Counted from the first letter of the stretch, positions 23,483 through 35,637 are shown. The stretch: 64,000 bases of DNA from Naematelia aurantialba (GCA_021527695.1 JAKFAO010000004.1:1653001-1717000), one strand, 5' to 3'. Notes: generated by a model from the letters alone, not told the origin. Translations and numbers: made by a program.

Positions 23483-24652
23483 CTACGCACCTCCGCAAAC
23501 CTCGCAGACGAGTCGTGCCTCATCCTCTTCGAGAAACTTGACGCCGCCCCACGTTGCGTTCCAAAGTAACTCCCGATCCGCGTCGTCCAGTCTCTGCCTT
23601 CGGACTAACCCCTCGAAGAAGTTTCGGCCCTCCTCCATGAAGCGTTGTCGTACTTCCGCCACATTGGCTCTAGCGGTAAGCTTTGACGACGAGGCAGCAA
23701 AGTCCACTCCTGAAAAAGCCCAGTCCAGCGGACGCCAGGCAACGACTCGCGCGGTTTTCGAGGGCTTGTCGATGGTGTCCGCGAGAGAGGGCAGATCCGC
23801 CTCGTCGAGGTCGAACCCGTCTTTGACAAGGTCATACACATTTTCAGCCCATGCTCGAAAAAACTTGTGCGTGGGTTCCCGCATATCCCCGTCGAAGAAA
23901 CGAACGGGAGCAAGCGACGCCCAGACGGTCGCAACTCTCACGGGCGGACAGTGATGCGGGAGATGGTGCACATCAAGGGTCCTCCGGACCTTGTTGGGCG
24001 AATCTACCAGGGTGAAACAGCACCACAGCGCGTCTTCCTGATCCTCCCTCTTCACCAAGCGGTCCACGCTGGTATAACGCAGGCAGATGCCAGGGCTGTT
24101 GGCGTAGTCACGTAGAAGCGCTGCGAAACGCCACTGAATTTTTTTGTTTGCGCCATCGACAGCCGCTCCAGCCACTTTTGCACTGAAAGAGCAACCTCGT
24201 AGGGCGGAGAATAGCAGGCGGCCGTGAAGAGCCTTGTCCAGTTGGGCCATCTGGTCCAGTCGTTCGAACTCGGTTGGCTTGAAAGCCGCTTCGAAGACGA
24301 GTGTGCGAACAGCCGCAAAACTCTTCCGGATTCGAACAGGGAGGGGCTGATCAAACGAGTGTGTGCGGATAGCGCTTTCTTTGTCGTCGGCTGAGAAGAA
24401 CCAGTGCATCTCTTCGGGGGGGATGTCCTCCAGTCGGCTCAAGAAGTGGCTTCCTTTGGCTCTGAGAACGACCCTGTCGTAGAGCACAGGCGTGACGAGC
24501 TCGTACGTCTCCCTAGAGAGCGCCGTTATCGAAGCTAGAGTTCCGAGCACCTTGTCTCTCGCTAAGAGTGTGGATATTCTGAGGACGACTTCGATAGGGA
24601 TGGGTCGTCTGGTCGAACGGTGCGCCAAGTCCTTGGCTGCCATGTCGGTCAT
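23483..24652 (-). CDS. F-box-like protein of unknown function
   Basis: A single uninterrupted frame of 389 codons starting MTDMAAKDLAHR. The only familiar part is residues about 15-60, IPIEVVLRISTLLARDK followed by LASITALSRETYELVTPVLY, which has the spacing of an F-box (Pro-x-Glu-x-x-x-x-Ile then a Leu-rich helix and VTPxLY). The rest (about 60-389) has scattered Trp/Phe/Arg and no named domain; it ends in a C-x-x-C pair (VCEVCGGA). If it is an F-box protein it would recruit a target to an SCF ubiquitin ligase. No intron, unlike most neighbours. Function not assigned. Confidence 0.7.
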   Translation of the reverse strand: MTDMAAKDLAHRSTRRPIPIEVVLRISTLLARDKVLGTLASITALSRETYELVTPVLYDRVVLRAKGSHFLSRLEDIPPEEMHWFFSADDKESAIRTHSFDQPLPVRIRKSFAAVRTLVFEAAFKPTEFERLDQMAQLDKALHGRLLFSALRGCSFSAKVAGAAVDGANKKIQWRFAALLRDYANSPGICLRYTSVDRLVKREDQEDALWCCFTLVDSPNKVRRTLDVHHLPHHCPPVRVATVWASLAPVRFFDGDMREPTHKFFRAWAENVYDLVKDGFDLDEADLPSLADTIDKPSKTARVVAWRPLDWAFSGVDFAASSSKLTARANVAEVRQRFMEEGRNFFEGLVRRQRLDDADRELLWNATWGGVKFLEEDEARLVCEVCGGA

Positions 24653-25038
24653 GTCGGGCAGGAGCGTGCTCCGCGACTCTGTGCGACGTCCTCAGGCTAT
24701 TGCGGCAGAGCAAGGTTGAAAAACTAGCAAACCAAGACCTGCGGGAAGAGGAAAGAAGAAGAACAGAAGGAGAGGGAAACGAAGCTGCAGATTGATTGCA
24801 CCCAGCTGTGTGTATGGGTCCGAGTGTTTCAGCCCCATGGGGTATGATCAACTCCCGCCGGGTATGCACTGAGGTATCAAGCGACTGAAGGCCCACTGCT
24901 ACCAGCCAAGCAAGAAAGCATATTGTTGCATATGACGATGCGGTGCTATGATGCAGGACTCTGCTATGGTGCAGGACTTCTGGCTCGGTGCAGGATTCCT
25001 GGCTCGGTGGGCCCTCGGGCACAGTGGCGGGAAGTGGG
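24653..25038. promoter_or_regulatory. Upstream region of the F-box-like gene
   Basis: 386 bp between two minus-strand genes. Contains an imperfect 20-21 bp repeat around 24947-25010 (units including TGCAGGACT and TGGCTCGGTG). No gene. Confidence 0.45.
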
Positions 25039-28000
25039 TCAAGCGCGCCTCTGTTCATCTGGTCCAAAGTGCGGCGCATCAATGATCTTGCTCTCCAGGG
25101 TTTTTGTATTCAGCTGAAATGGGTCAGCGCGTGGCTCCACCGACACTTGAAGTCAAGGACGTACGAGGTGGGGCCCGAGTTGCTCGATTCGGTTCACGCC
25201 GAGCAGCCGCATGGTCGTTGCAATCTCGTCGCGCAGGACTGTGGTCATCCGTCAGCTCTCCATCGACCTTGACTCGGATGCGAGTAACACCGCGGGTGAG
25301 GTAGTGGGGAACAAGGGAGGTCGGGGTAGGAGACGGCTGCTCACTCTCAATGGCGTGCACGACACCTTCCTTGCCATATGTCAACGAGTACAGAAACGGT
25401 CGTCCCATTCCTACACCCTTGGCACCGAGGCAGATGGCCTTGACGACGTCCGTCCCTCGTCGAGCACCGCCATCCAGGTACACCTGTAGCGGTCGGCGTT
25501 AGACACGTTCCGCACCATAATGGGTACATCGAAGCGCTCAGACACTCACCTCGCATTTCTCCAGCACTTCTGGACAGAACTTGCGGATTTCCAACAGGGT
25601 GTACAAAGCCGGCGGAGCGGTGTCCAGTGCCCGTCCCCTGAGCGTCTTAGCTTCACCGGCACCGACTGAAGCGAGGGAGTAAGAGAGGGCTCATGCAGTC
25701 AGGAGGCGGGAAGGGAAGAGGCGAGCTCACCCGTGGTTCGACAGGTAGATGGCATCGACGCCCATCTGCGCCGCGCGCATGGCGTCCTCCACGCTCTGTA
25801 CCCCTTTGAGTCCGATGGGGAGCTTGGTATGCCGGCGTAGCCACGCAATGTCGGCCCAGGACAGTTTTGGGTCAATGAAGCCGCCCACGCTTCGGCCTAT
25901 CCCCCCGCCGCGCGAGTCTGCGGAGATCTTGCCACCGGATATCCCGCTTGCCTGTAGTTTGTGTCAGCCGTTATGGTTCTTTCTTCGGACTGCCTCTGAG
26001 AGTGGTAGATCGATGGAGCATTGGAGGACATTGTGACGAGGGCATCGGAGAACATTGTGACGAGGACATCGGAGAACATTGCGAGAAGGGCCAGGTACAC
26101 GCGGCGCCAGGCGACTCACCACCTCGACCTCGGCTCTCGACCGCTCGTCCGCCTCGCGCTTGCCTGGCGCAGCAGCATCAACCGTCACGAAAATCGCCTT
26201 GATGCCTAGATCCTCGATCTTGCGCAGTAACGCTTCGGTTTTCGGCCGATTCCGATCCACGTACAGCTGCATGAAGAAGGCCTGCGTGCCGGTCCCTGCG
26301 GCGACGATCTCGTGTAGCGGCGCCGAGGCATTGGTGGATACCTGCAAGAGTTGCGTTTCAATACCAGTTCCTATCATGCACGCTTCACAGCAAGTATCCT
26401 ATGATCGAGTACCGATCATTCCCAACGATTAAGAAGCAGATGTGGCAGATGAAGTTGAGAGAGGAGTGAGGCGGGGGAGTAGAGCAGGTCCGAGGAGGGT
26501 GCCTACCATTTGGATGATGTTGCACTCTCCAGCACCGGCAGCAAGCAGTCGTTCCCCGGAGGGGTGCGCGAGACCGGCCATTCCCGCCGGGGCAATGAAC
26601 ACCTGCGCAGCGTCAGTGTCCCTCTTTGTAACCCCGAGTGCGGTTGTGCTCGCTGGAATTGGGGATTTGTGGAAATGTGGAAATGTGGAAATGTGGAAAT
26701 GTGCAAGCTGGGCTCACAGGGAGGGAAGTCTCCTGACCCATCATCTTGCACCGCGTGTCTGCGAGGTCGACGTCGATCAGGATTCTCGGGCGGAAGAGGA
26801 TCTCGTTGAACGACCTCCGGTTCAGGTCCAGGGCTGAACCATCAGCAAACCCGCACGTTCGGCTTGGAATGCTAGCCCCGTCCTCCAATTGGCAGAAGGT
26901 TCGACGTACAGGACTGGTCTGTCGCGCCGCTCGACATGTATGCCCACGCCTTGCCTGTGAGATTCCGCCGTGCGGCTTCCTACTCAGGTCAGCATGCGTA
27001 TCTGCATTTCACTCTCCTTCCCACCGCTACGAAGTAGAAGGGAGAAGGGGAGAAGTGAGATATAGTAGAGGCTTGCGAGATAGTAGCGAATGATGTATAA
27101 CGACAGGTTGAGAGACAGCAAACAGAAACGAGGTACGAGAGGGGAGGCAACAGAGGGAGAGGAATAGCAAGAGACAAACGGATAAGAATCCACAAAACAA
27201 GGATGAGAGAGCACGGCTAAGCAACACCCAACTCACATCGAAATCAGGCAGCCCAATAATCTCCGCCAACTCGATCCGCCGCTCCTTCCCCTCCTCGCCA
27301 CTGACAACCTTACTCGTCGTCGCGGGCAGCGTGTTGGGATCCACAACGCCGACGTACGCCGACTCGTCGAGCCCGTGCTCGATCGTGCCCGGCGGGTGGA
27401 TGGGCGTGAAGATGGCCGTGGCGTCGCGCCCTGCGACGCGGTATATCGGCGCCGAGCCGCCCGGATGGGCCTCTTTCGCAAACTGCCGGTCAGAGAGGAG
27501 TCGGAGAGAAGGGACGGGACTCGACGTGAAGAGGCACAAAGCGTACCTCTGTTAAATCATACACTTTCCCCTCAATGACCACCCAGCAATCGTCCTCCGA
27601 ATTGTGCTTCTGCACCTCAGCGTACGGGATCAGCCCGCGGCCTATTGCCTGTGCGGCCGGCGGGGACGGGTCGGTATCGATCGCCTCGGACTGCGCTGAG
27701 GGAGCGAGGAAGTACGCCGCTGCGAACGTCACGGCCAGCTACAGACGTTAAATCAGCACTCCATACACACATCCACGCGCGTCACATCCACCAAGTCCAA
27801 GTCGACCTCAGAGGCGTGACGTCAGGCGACTTACAGCTGAGACAGCTTGGAGACTCCGTGATGCCTTCGGGCGCTGCGGCCCTCGTACAGTAGCCACGGA
27901 GCTCTGATCCCTTACGCTCCAAAGAGGCGGCCCCAAAATCGCTGTCCCGCCCGGTCTTGAGACTCGCGATGCCGCTCGCGGTGCCACAACCCAACCCGCA

Positions 28001-28044
28001 CCTCGTATCGAGCACGCACACGCTCCTACTCGTAGTCCCGACAT
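25039..28044 (-). CDS. CYB2: Flavocytochrome b2, mitochondrial L-lactate dehydrogenase (cytochrome)
   Basis: Oxidises L-lactate to pyruvate and passes electrons through FMN and heme to cytochrome c in the intermembrane space. Twelve exons join in frame (28044-27835, 27738-27547, 27482-27237, 26979-26910, 26833-26718, 26602-26507, 26341-26120, 25951-25731, 25637-25550, 25483-25345, 25238-25165, 25113-25039) to 582 residues. Residues 1-70 are Arg/Ser/Ala-rich and precede a hydrophobic [13 protein letters not shown], matching a bipartite intermembrane-space signal. A cytochrome b5 domain follows (about 105-180; [20 protein letters not shown], heme His in HPGG at about 140). The FMN domain has [26 protein letters not shown], the active-site YLSNHGGRALDT (His about 457) and [21 protein letters not shown]. 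One intron contains four TGGAAATG units (26670-26703). Confidence 0.96.
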
Positions 28045-28463
28045 CGTGCAGAGTCTATCACTTAACACCTAGCGAACATGCTAGCTTTGGTCACTAGACC
28101 CGTCGTGTTGTCGAGGTCGTTTGGTCCTCTATAGCCGTGAGCTGCCGCCTGCCCAATTGACAAACTCCGAACTCGAAATGTTGCAGGCACAGCGCCGTAA
28201 CCGCCGGCCCGTTCGGTCGCCATCGGGCCGGCTTGTACCGGCATTTACCGATGCCACCGCTTCGCATGAACTACTGCAATCCAGCACTTGTCGTCCAGCT
28301 TTGCTATTCCACGCGCGACATCCCATACAGACTTGGAAGCATACTTCCACCACAACACAGACTTGGAAGCACATCGTCACTACAGTTGAAAACAACAGCC
28401 TTCTATAGGATCGCTTTTCACTTAGATTTAGAAACGCGACGAACACCGACGACAGGACGTACA
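28045..28463. promoter_or_regulatory. Divergent promoter region, CYB2 / ketopantoate reductase-like
   Basis: 419 bp between divergent start codons. Two copies of ACAGACTTGGAAGCA at about 28324-28373 lie close to the plus-strand gene; no named regulatory site recognised. Confidence 0.45.
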
Positions 28464-30362
28464 ATGTCGACCAAGCCGAATGCGTTGATTTTCGGGCTCG
28501 GCGGGATAGGAGGCATCTACGCGGCGATTCTCTCCCTCTCTGGACAATGTGAGGTCCACGTCGTAGCGCGGTCCAACTATGCCGCTGTAAAGGCACACGG
28601 GCTCAGGCTAGTCAGCAGCAAGTTTGGGAACCACGAGAGCATCAAGTTTGCTGGTGGTACGTCCACTCTTACCACATCTTCCTTGCCCCCTCTTACTGGA
28701 TGCCTCTTCCTTGCCGCGTCTTGCTGGATGCCTCTTCCTTCTTGCCTCCTTTCATTCCCTCCTGGGATCCTAGCGCACTGGTGCAGTGGATGGTGAGACG
28801 AATAGCGGCTGACGAGATGCAGTGTTTCGGGATTGTGCTGAAGCGGCTGCGAGCGGCAAGACCTTTGACTACGGTAGGTCTGAGTCTCAAAGGAAGACGG
28901 TCTAGGGACACGGGGCAGTCGCGTTGCGTACAGGCACGGTCTGGGTGCAGCAGCGGGAGGGAGACTCATACCAGCAGTTGCAGTTGAGGAGACGTAGAAG
29001 GGCCGATCTGACTGTCGACCGCACTCGCAAGGTAGAAACCTCCTGCTGACTTCTCAGTGTTGTGCGCCAACAAGGCCTTGCTCGACGCCAAGCCCTCTCT
29101 GTCCGAGCACCTCGCCCCTCTCATCTCCCCTTCGACATCCATCGTTCTCTTGCAAAACGGAGTAGGCAGCGAAGCGCCGTTACATGCCTCGTTCCCCGAC
29201 ACCACCATCATCTCGGCAGTCGTCTGGACGGGCGGCAAGGGCCTGCCGGAAGAGAACGGAGTCGCAGGGGTAGAGCAGTTCAACCGCGAGGGTCTGACGA
29301 TTGGCGTGGACTATCGCAGCGCCGATGAGGCGGTCAGAGCCGAGGAGGATGCGAAATTGGAGAAGCTGGTGCAGATCCTGAAGGCGGGTGGAGGCGATTG
29401 TGATGTGACAAAGGACATCCAGTCGGAGCGATGGGTCAAGGTTATCTGGTGAGTTGATTGAGTACGAGGATAAGCATGCGTCCCAGGAAGGCGTACTCTC
29501 CTCTGTCCTTGGCGCAGCGCGTTGTCCGTCAGCTGACGGGAACGACAGGAACTGCTGCTGGTATGTCCTTTGCAAACGCTCTGCCTCCGCTTCCCTTCCC
29601 TAGCAAAGCCGTCGCCGCCAAGCTGGTTGGGACCACCACTCGTACTGCCGCTGATCCAACTAACGTAGGAACGCCCTCACCACTGCCACCCGCGGACGTA
29701 CCGGCCCCCTCTTCGCGTCGTCCCCCTACGCCCTCCCCCTCTGCCACACCATAATGGACGAAGTCACCGCCGTCGCCCGTGCCCAGGGCCTCAACATACC
29801 TGACGGCACGACCGAGAAGCTCATCAAGCAGTGCACGGATTTCGGCGGCGCAGGCTTACCTAGTAGTATGATGTTCGACTGTTTCGCGGGCCGGCCGATG
29901 GAGGTGGAGAGTATCTTGGGTACGCCGGTCCGGGTGGGGGAGCGCTTGGGCGTACCGGTGCCGACGCTGCTTACGTGAGTCCCGGTGTGTCCCTGCCTCT
30001 CTTCTCCAGTTTGGAGGTTAGTCAGGACGGGCAAGCGGAGAGATCCAGAGCCTTAGGGAGGGGGGGGGGGGGGAAGTAGGAGACTTCCTTCCGATGGAGA
30101 AGGGAGCTTCTTGGAACAGCAACGGAGAGGAAATCAGCAACGAAGAGACGGGCAGATACGTTGGACCTAAAGTGAAGACGAAAAAGCAATAGAAGAGAAC
30201 GAGAAAGAGGAAAGAGAAGGAGAAGAGAAAGAGAAGAGAAGAAGGAAACAGTGGGCGTCGAGATTTACGGCTAACGTCCCTAGGCTGTACACCATCATCA
30301 AAGCGCTCGACTACGGCAACGCCCATCCCGAGACGCAGATAGACGGACAGAGGATCAATTAG
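28464..30362 (+). CDS. 2-dehydropantoate 2-reductase (ketopantoate reductase) family
   Basis: NADPH-dependent reductase family (PanE/PAN5) that makes pantoate for coenzyme A; fungal paralogues may use other 2-keto acids. Exons 28464-28656, 28823-28873, 29058-29448, 29549-29560, 29669-29974 and 30284-30362 give 343 residues. The N-terminal nucleotide-binding loop is ALIFGLGGIGGIYA (GLGGIGG at 11-17). Conserved KALL..LC.NK, VLLQNGVGSE, SAVVWTGG, KVIWN and the C-terminal helical domain with WNALTTATR and SSMMFDCFAGRPMEVESILG follow the family layout. Exon 4 is only 12 nt (NCCW) and joins in frame on both sides, completing VKVIWNCCWNALTT. Confidence 0.9.
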
Positions 30363-30823
30363 GCTGCAGGATCGATCATGCATGTTACTTTTGCATCTAC
30401 ATCTGCATCTGCGTCTGTGTTTACGTTTGCTTCGCCACAAGCATGGCGTGTTGTTGAACTTGCGGCTCTGCGGCCAAGACAAGGACAGGCCAGGACAGGA
30501 TAGTATACAGCAAAGGACAGTACAGCAATGTCTGTACAGGATTATCACAGAATGCCGTACATCGCTGAATGCCGTACTCTCAGGAGGACATTACTGTATC
30601 ATCAATAGTGTTGTCTATTATAGCAGTGCGTATCTTTCACCACAGGATCAAGGTCACACCTTAGATCGAGATACATGGCCACGTCCTCATCCTCGCTTCT
30701 TCCTCTCGTCCGCGTCGTTGCATTTCAGTTTCGTCTCTCTCGACGTTTCTCTCGTGCGTCTAGTAGACTCTCGTGCCTCTAGGCGTTTGTGGGTTGGGCG
30801 TTCTTCTCATCTGCTTTTGTCAG
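30363..30823. other. Intergenic between convergent genes
   Basis: 461 bp between the reductase stop (plus) and the transporter stop (minus). Near 30385-30430 are five or six TGCATCTACATC/TGCATCTGCGTC-type hexamer-like repeats just 3' of the reductase. No gene. Confidence 0.5.
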
Positions 30824-33512
30824 CTACATCCGACGACCATGTGACACGCGACGCGATGCGGCGGATAGAGAACAAGGGAATCCGGCACTTGAATATGATA
30901 GGCAAGGGAGTAACACTCGAAGCGGTCGAGAACGATGGGCGAACAGCATGATGGACGAACCGCACGATGGACGGGAAAAGGACAGGTTGATGAGGAGCTC
31001 GTTAAGAGCACAATCCGACTCACTGTTGAAGTACGCGTGCGCGGCCGTGCTGTATCCGCTATCATCGTCGTCATCCAACTCGTCTTCCACCTTTGTGCCC
31101 TCCTTGGCCGCATTCGCCATTTTCTGCTCATACGCCGCCCTCAGCTCCGCGACTTTCTGCTGCCTATCCAGCTCGGGGTCGTACGCCAGATGCCTCTTGA
31201 GGACGAACCGCTCCCACCACGACAAATGTCTCGGGTGCAAAGCGATACCGTGGTACTCGTGCGCTACGCCGCGGCGGACATACGACCAGTACCGATCTTG
31301 CTCACGCAGGTCGAGGCCCGTGGTGTCGGGGATAAAGAGGAGAGTCATGATCCATCCGGCAAAGCCGAACCAGCAAACGATCCAGAATCGCGTGCGCGAG
31401 TCGACGTAATTGTAGATCACTGCTGGTAGGAGCGCACCGAGCTTGCCAGAGGCCGCGGACAGGCCGTGCGCCGTGGCGCGAACGGAGATCGGGTAGACTT
31501 CAGCTGCTACGAGGAAGGTCGTGCAGCTGCGAAACAGTGAGCGTGCGCCATGAACCAAGGTAACGTGACTCACTTGGGTCCGAATTGCTGGAAGAAGGAA
31601 GAGAGATAGTAGATGGTTTGGAAACCCTTGATGTGCTTGCTGCGAGAGAATCAGCGCCGCGGGAACCACAAATGGGGAAACTTACGCCTCCTGGAGCTGG
31701 GTGTACCAGATGGCCGGGATAAGGAACAGGATTCCATCGGCCAGGAACCCGACGATCTGCATCTTCCTTCGGCCGTAGAATTTCCAGTCGATCATGAACG
31801 CAGCCAGGTAGTATCCGGCGAGCGAAACGCCGACATTGACGAGCGACCACAACCACGTCGTCGTGACGTTGCCCTTGGCAGCTGGGTCGATGATGGTGAT
31901 GAAGGACGACTGGAACAGCTTGTTGCCGTAGAACAAAAAGTCGTTGAAAAGCCAGCACATCGTGGTGCCGGCCAGGCGACCGCCAAAGTGGGAGAAGGTG
32001 AGCTTGAGCGAGGCGGCGTCGTAGCCAGACTGGTTGACTCGGTGGCCGGCTTTGGATCGCTCGAGGGCACGGGAAGAGTAGGCTTTCTTGTAGTATCGGT
32101 AGTAGGCTGTGCATACCGGTGAGCGGAATCTCCAAACAAGGCAAGAGACATACCAAGCCACAAAGTCATAAGTCCCATGACAGCGAACGACAGGCGGAAC
32201 GTCCACTGAGCGGTCTTTTCAGAGTAAGGAGGGAATCCACCGCCGTTGAAAATGAGCAGAAGGACGATCAGAACCGTCAAGTTGAACAGCTGTCCCCAAC
32301 CTAGACCAGTTAGGCGAGATCTTGAGCTGTGTGAGGAAACGCTACTCACCCTGCATCAGGAACGCAAGCACGACGTTACGCCCGCGGTGCAACTTGTCAT
32401 CTCGCTGGCTGCTGGTGACCTTTCGCGACTCGAGGGCGGTAGTGGAAGTCATGGGATACTCGCCGCCGACCTGGACCAGTCAGCCAACAGCCTTGGAGCC
32501 TACCCAAAAGTCGAAGGTCACTCACGCCAACACCGTAGATGAACTGGGACACAGCGTAGCAGATGACCCATCCATTCAGACTTGTGCCCCACGAAGCCGT
32601 GAGCATGAGCAGACCGACTATGATTCCAATCAGCCAAAGAGTTTCACAAACCGCAATGCGTAAGATGGTCGGTGATGAGGGACTCACGGAACATGACCAA
32701 TGCGTCCTGTACCAGTCCGAATTTCCGCCCAATCCAGTCGCCCTCAAAACCGACTGCCACTTGGCCTACCATGATACCTAGCTGGTGTCAGGATATGCAG
32801 GTAATGCGCGGCGAAATGGGGGACTGACCGACGATCTGAAGGTAAGTCACAGCGCTGACCCAGTTGATATTGCATTCTGTTGGGCTGCTGCCCCAGCATT
32901 TTGGCCATACCACCGAGTACAGCGACGACAAGTTGCCAATGGAGAAGAGACTACGCCCATGAGCGCGGTCCATGGCTACATGGGAGGGGGGGCAGAGAGG
33001 CTGCGTGGGAGAGGGAGAGAGACTCACGTGTAGCCCTCGGTGAACAGACCAAAACCGCCAATCACGTAGCGCTTGCAATACGCGCCGAGCGGGGAGAGCG
33101 GGTCGCGCTTGAACATGCCGCCGACATGCTTGAGCTCTCGAAGAGCTTCGGCGTTTGACTGCTTGTTGATCCACGCGTGACGCTGTTTCAACGGCAGGTC
33201 GGCCTAGCGGGTCGCGTGATCAGCGCCACGTTCCTTTGGCACAAGGTTCTCTCAAGGAGCCGGGTGACTCACCCAGTACACGCCGTCGAGGTAGCTGTCG
33301 TCCGGGGCGAGGTCGTCGAACAGCGGGTGCGACGCGTTGAAGTTGCCATTCGAAAACGCGGGGTTGGCCTGCTCTCTGAGAGTCGCGTTGTCGTCCGATT
33401 CAGAAGGGCGAAGCTGCAGACCCTCGTTGATGGCTTCAATGTTCAGAGGCGGGGGTTGGTTCTGCGCCGTGGCACCCATGGCCGGCGTCGGCCCAGCAGA
33501 CATGTGTGACAT
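30824..33512 (-). CDS. MFS transporter, PHO84/GIT1-like (phosphate or glycerophosphodiester)
   Basis: Proton-coupled plasma-membrane uptake is expected from family. Ten exons (33512-33273, 33203-33028, 32949-32828, 32777-32688, 32617-32526, 32470-32350, 32300-32154, 32106-31686, 31639-31574, 31526-30824) give 725 residues if the last exon is read through. Family marks: GDWIGRKFG after TM2-3, YGVGVGGEYPMTSTTALESR, FLFYGNKLFQSSF, FMIDWKFYGRRKMQ, and [36 protein letters not shown], which matches the PHO84 block. The first 80 residues are a hydrophilic tail. The end is uncertain: after AYFN a GTGAGT donor sits at about 31012, so the last about 65 residues (Ser/Arg-rich) may be intronic or 3' UTR. 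Substrate cannot be fixed from sequence. Confidence 0.9.
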
Positions 33513-35088
33513 GGTGAGTCAGCTCTTTACAAGGGACGAGGGAGAGAGAGAAGAGAGAAGAGGTTGAGAAACGAAAAGGAAAGCAGGAATCGGTCAGGCT
33601 TATTATAATTTCGTCTCCTGTGGAGAAGAGCTCGTTTGGGTGACAAAAATGTGTAAAAATTCACCACCGATGATGCATAGCAGCCACACGTCTTGTCTTC
33701 ACACTCTTCCCCTGTCTGGCGCTAATCTCCCCGCGGATTTGGAAGCCGAGAATGCTATTGTGGAGAAAGGGAAACCGCTGTGGAGTGGAGACATTGTCAA
33801 GGACCGATGCAGCGATCTATTGGTCAATGAAAGACAAACGTGCGTGAAAACCGTGCAGATTTTCAGGCACTCCCTCCGAATCCACGTGGCATTTGGCAGT
33901 GGCACTGTGGCGAGGTGGTCCGTGTGCCCTGCGGATGCGAACGTGCCCGTCCAAGATGTGGAGAATATTGCACGGTGCGGTTGATTATGACGTCGTGGCG
34001 TGAGCTTAAAGTGAAGATAACGATCGACAGCGAGTCACATGTCTGAGGGGGAAGTACCACCAAGCGGTCGGTGACGTTTTGGAGCCGATTGAAGCTATAC
34101 ATAGCTCTGACAGCGTAAACGAAAAGGATGGGTCTCACAAACGTGCGCGTGAGCGGTCATGCGGATCTGGATTATGTCGGCCATCATAAGCAAATGGATC
34201 TCGGTGATGAAGAGGCGTTCACCGACGTGCAGAACCTTCCTCAACCTGAGGAGCAGGACAGACTTCGGTGATGATGATGTACGGCAAGGCGCTCATGGGT
34301 GGTGACGAGAGGCAAGGGTATGAGAAGCGCACGTTCGTCTCCAGAACAACTGACGACTCTTGTGACGACTGGTCCGAGGACAACGAAGTCTCGCAAGAAC
34401 GAATTGGAAACATCACCGAGTCCCCTCAACGATATCACTGGCAATGATATCACTTTCCCTCGCCTGTTCGTGTTTCTCGCCACCGCGACGGCTCCTTCTA
34501 CTGTCGGGCATGGATTGTTGCGAGTTACTGAACCCAGCAGGTACAAAACACAGTGCACTTGTAGGATTGAATACGTTTGTTGTCACTCGTTACTGAGTCA
34601 AGCTGGGGGGTTATCCTACCACGACAAGCAAGAACCAGGTGCGACAGATCGGATGAGTCTCGTTTCATGCACATTCCTCGCAAGTTACCGTTACGGACGA
34701 ATCCGTTCGGGTTGAACGCATGAGATGAACACGACATATCGATCAGAGCACGCTCCACAACCGACCCCCACAATCCCGTGGTACCATTCCCACGCCGTAT
34801 TGTGAGATTGAAATCTTTGGCTGCTGTGAACGGTATGTGCCGTTGGGGTGTGCGCGTCTGTCAGCATACTCGTATTGTGCCACCGCACGTCAGAGACAGC
34901 AGAATGTGCCTACCCAGTACAATATACTCGGGACAGAGTTCACTTGGGGGTCAAGATACAGTTCTTTGCAGTGACGTCAACGCTGCGCCGCATCCCCATA
35001 ATGTACAAGGGGGGCTCCACGTGCTATCTCTCGTCATCATGCATACACAAGGAACATCAAAAGCTATAGCACGGGATCGTCTGACGCT
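33513..35088. other. Long gene-free stretch
   Basis: 1.58 kb containing the transporter promoter (right side of 33512) and then sequence in which I see no supported gene; open frames up to about 138 codons have no family signature. A short direct repeat of AATGATATCACT/ACGATATCACT occurs at 34429-34451. It is the left part of the block with four small intronless genes. Confidence 0.5.
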
Positions 35089-35502
35089 TTACGACCCCCC
35101 CTGGGAGCTGCCAAGGTGTTGATAATCTTGGGTGTTAGGCCGCGTTTTGCTTCCCGAGCCCTTGCGACTCCAGGGGAACGAACGACTGGTTGCGGCCGAG
35201 CCGCTCTTCGTCGGGGTGGCACTGCCTTGAGCAGCTAACAGGTCGCTTTGTAACTTTCTGTAAGCCTTTATAGTCCTCTTCTGCATGCTCTCCATGTCTG
35301 GTTCCGTTCTGGGATCCCGTTGGGGTTTGCCATTGGCATACCAGTTTTTGATGCGACTCACGTCCGTCTTGAAGTCTGTGGCTGCTGGCATCAAGGAGAT
35401 ATTGGTCGCGGGGACAGTACGTGTCAGTTCATTGGCATAAGCCTCATAGGCTGAACGAAGTTGCTCGTCATCGAATGGAAGCGTGGATTTGCTCGAAGAC
35501 AT
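35089..35502 (-). CDS. Small intronless protein A of a four-gene cluster (unknown)
   Basis: 137 codons in one frame starting MSSSKSTLPFDDEQLRSAY. No signal peptide or membrane segment. Residues 9-75 look helical and contain LPFD, then TDVSRIKNWY and later MQKRTIKAYRKLQSDLL; the tail is Ser/Gly/Lys/Arg-rich. It resembles gene B (LPFD near the N-terminus, TDV then WY at similar spacing). The start is supported by the shared promoter layout: TCCCCAAAG at about 35628, TACAAAGAG in the TATA position near 35580, and ATG 78 bp further, the same spacing as in the other three genes. Function unknown; I recognise no family. Confidence 0.72.
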   Translation of the reverse strand: MSSSKSTLPFDDEQLRSAYEAYANELTRTVPATNISLMPAATDFKTDVSRIKNWYANGKPQRDPRTEPDMESMQKRTIKAYRKLQSDLLAAQGSATPTKSGSAATSRSFPWSRKGSGSKTRPNTQDYQHLGSSQGGS

Positions 35503-35575
35503 GTTGTGCGCAACCGAGTATGGGTACTGGCTGGTGATGTGGGTGTTGAAGAGACCAAATCGTGGCTCTGCCGAC

Positions 35576-35637
35576 TCTTTGTACAGCGCGGCCGGGCCTC
35601 GACGTACCTCTCCAATGCCGCTACTTTGGGGACATTC
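35576..35637 (-). promoter_or_regulatory. Core promoter of gene A (TCCCCAAAG + degenerate TATA)
   Basis: On minus, GAATGTCCCCAAAGTAG at 35622-35638 is followed about 48 bp later by GTACAAAGAG. The latter aligns with TATAAGAG of the sister genes, but the TATA core is altered. The 13-bp TTTGGGGACATTC (plus) also occurs upstream of gene B at 37098-37110. Confidence 0.6.

Noticed and set aside
33640..33984. A 114-codon plus-strand frame in the gene-free stretch
   Set aside because: No similarity, no supporting promoter pair of the kind seen in the four-gene cluster, and no recognisable codon bias.
34299..34715. A 138-codon plus-strand frame
   Set aside because: Same reasons as the previous one; amino-acid composition looks random.
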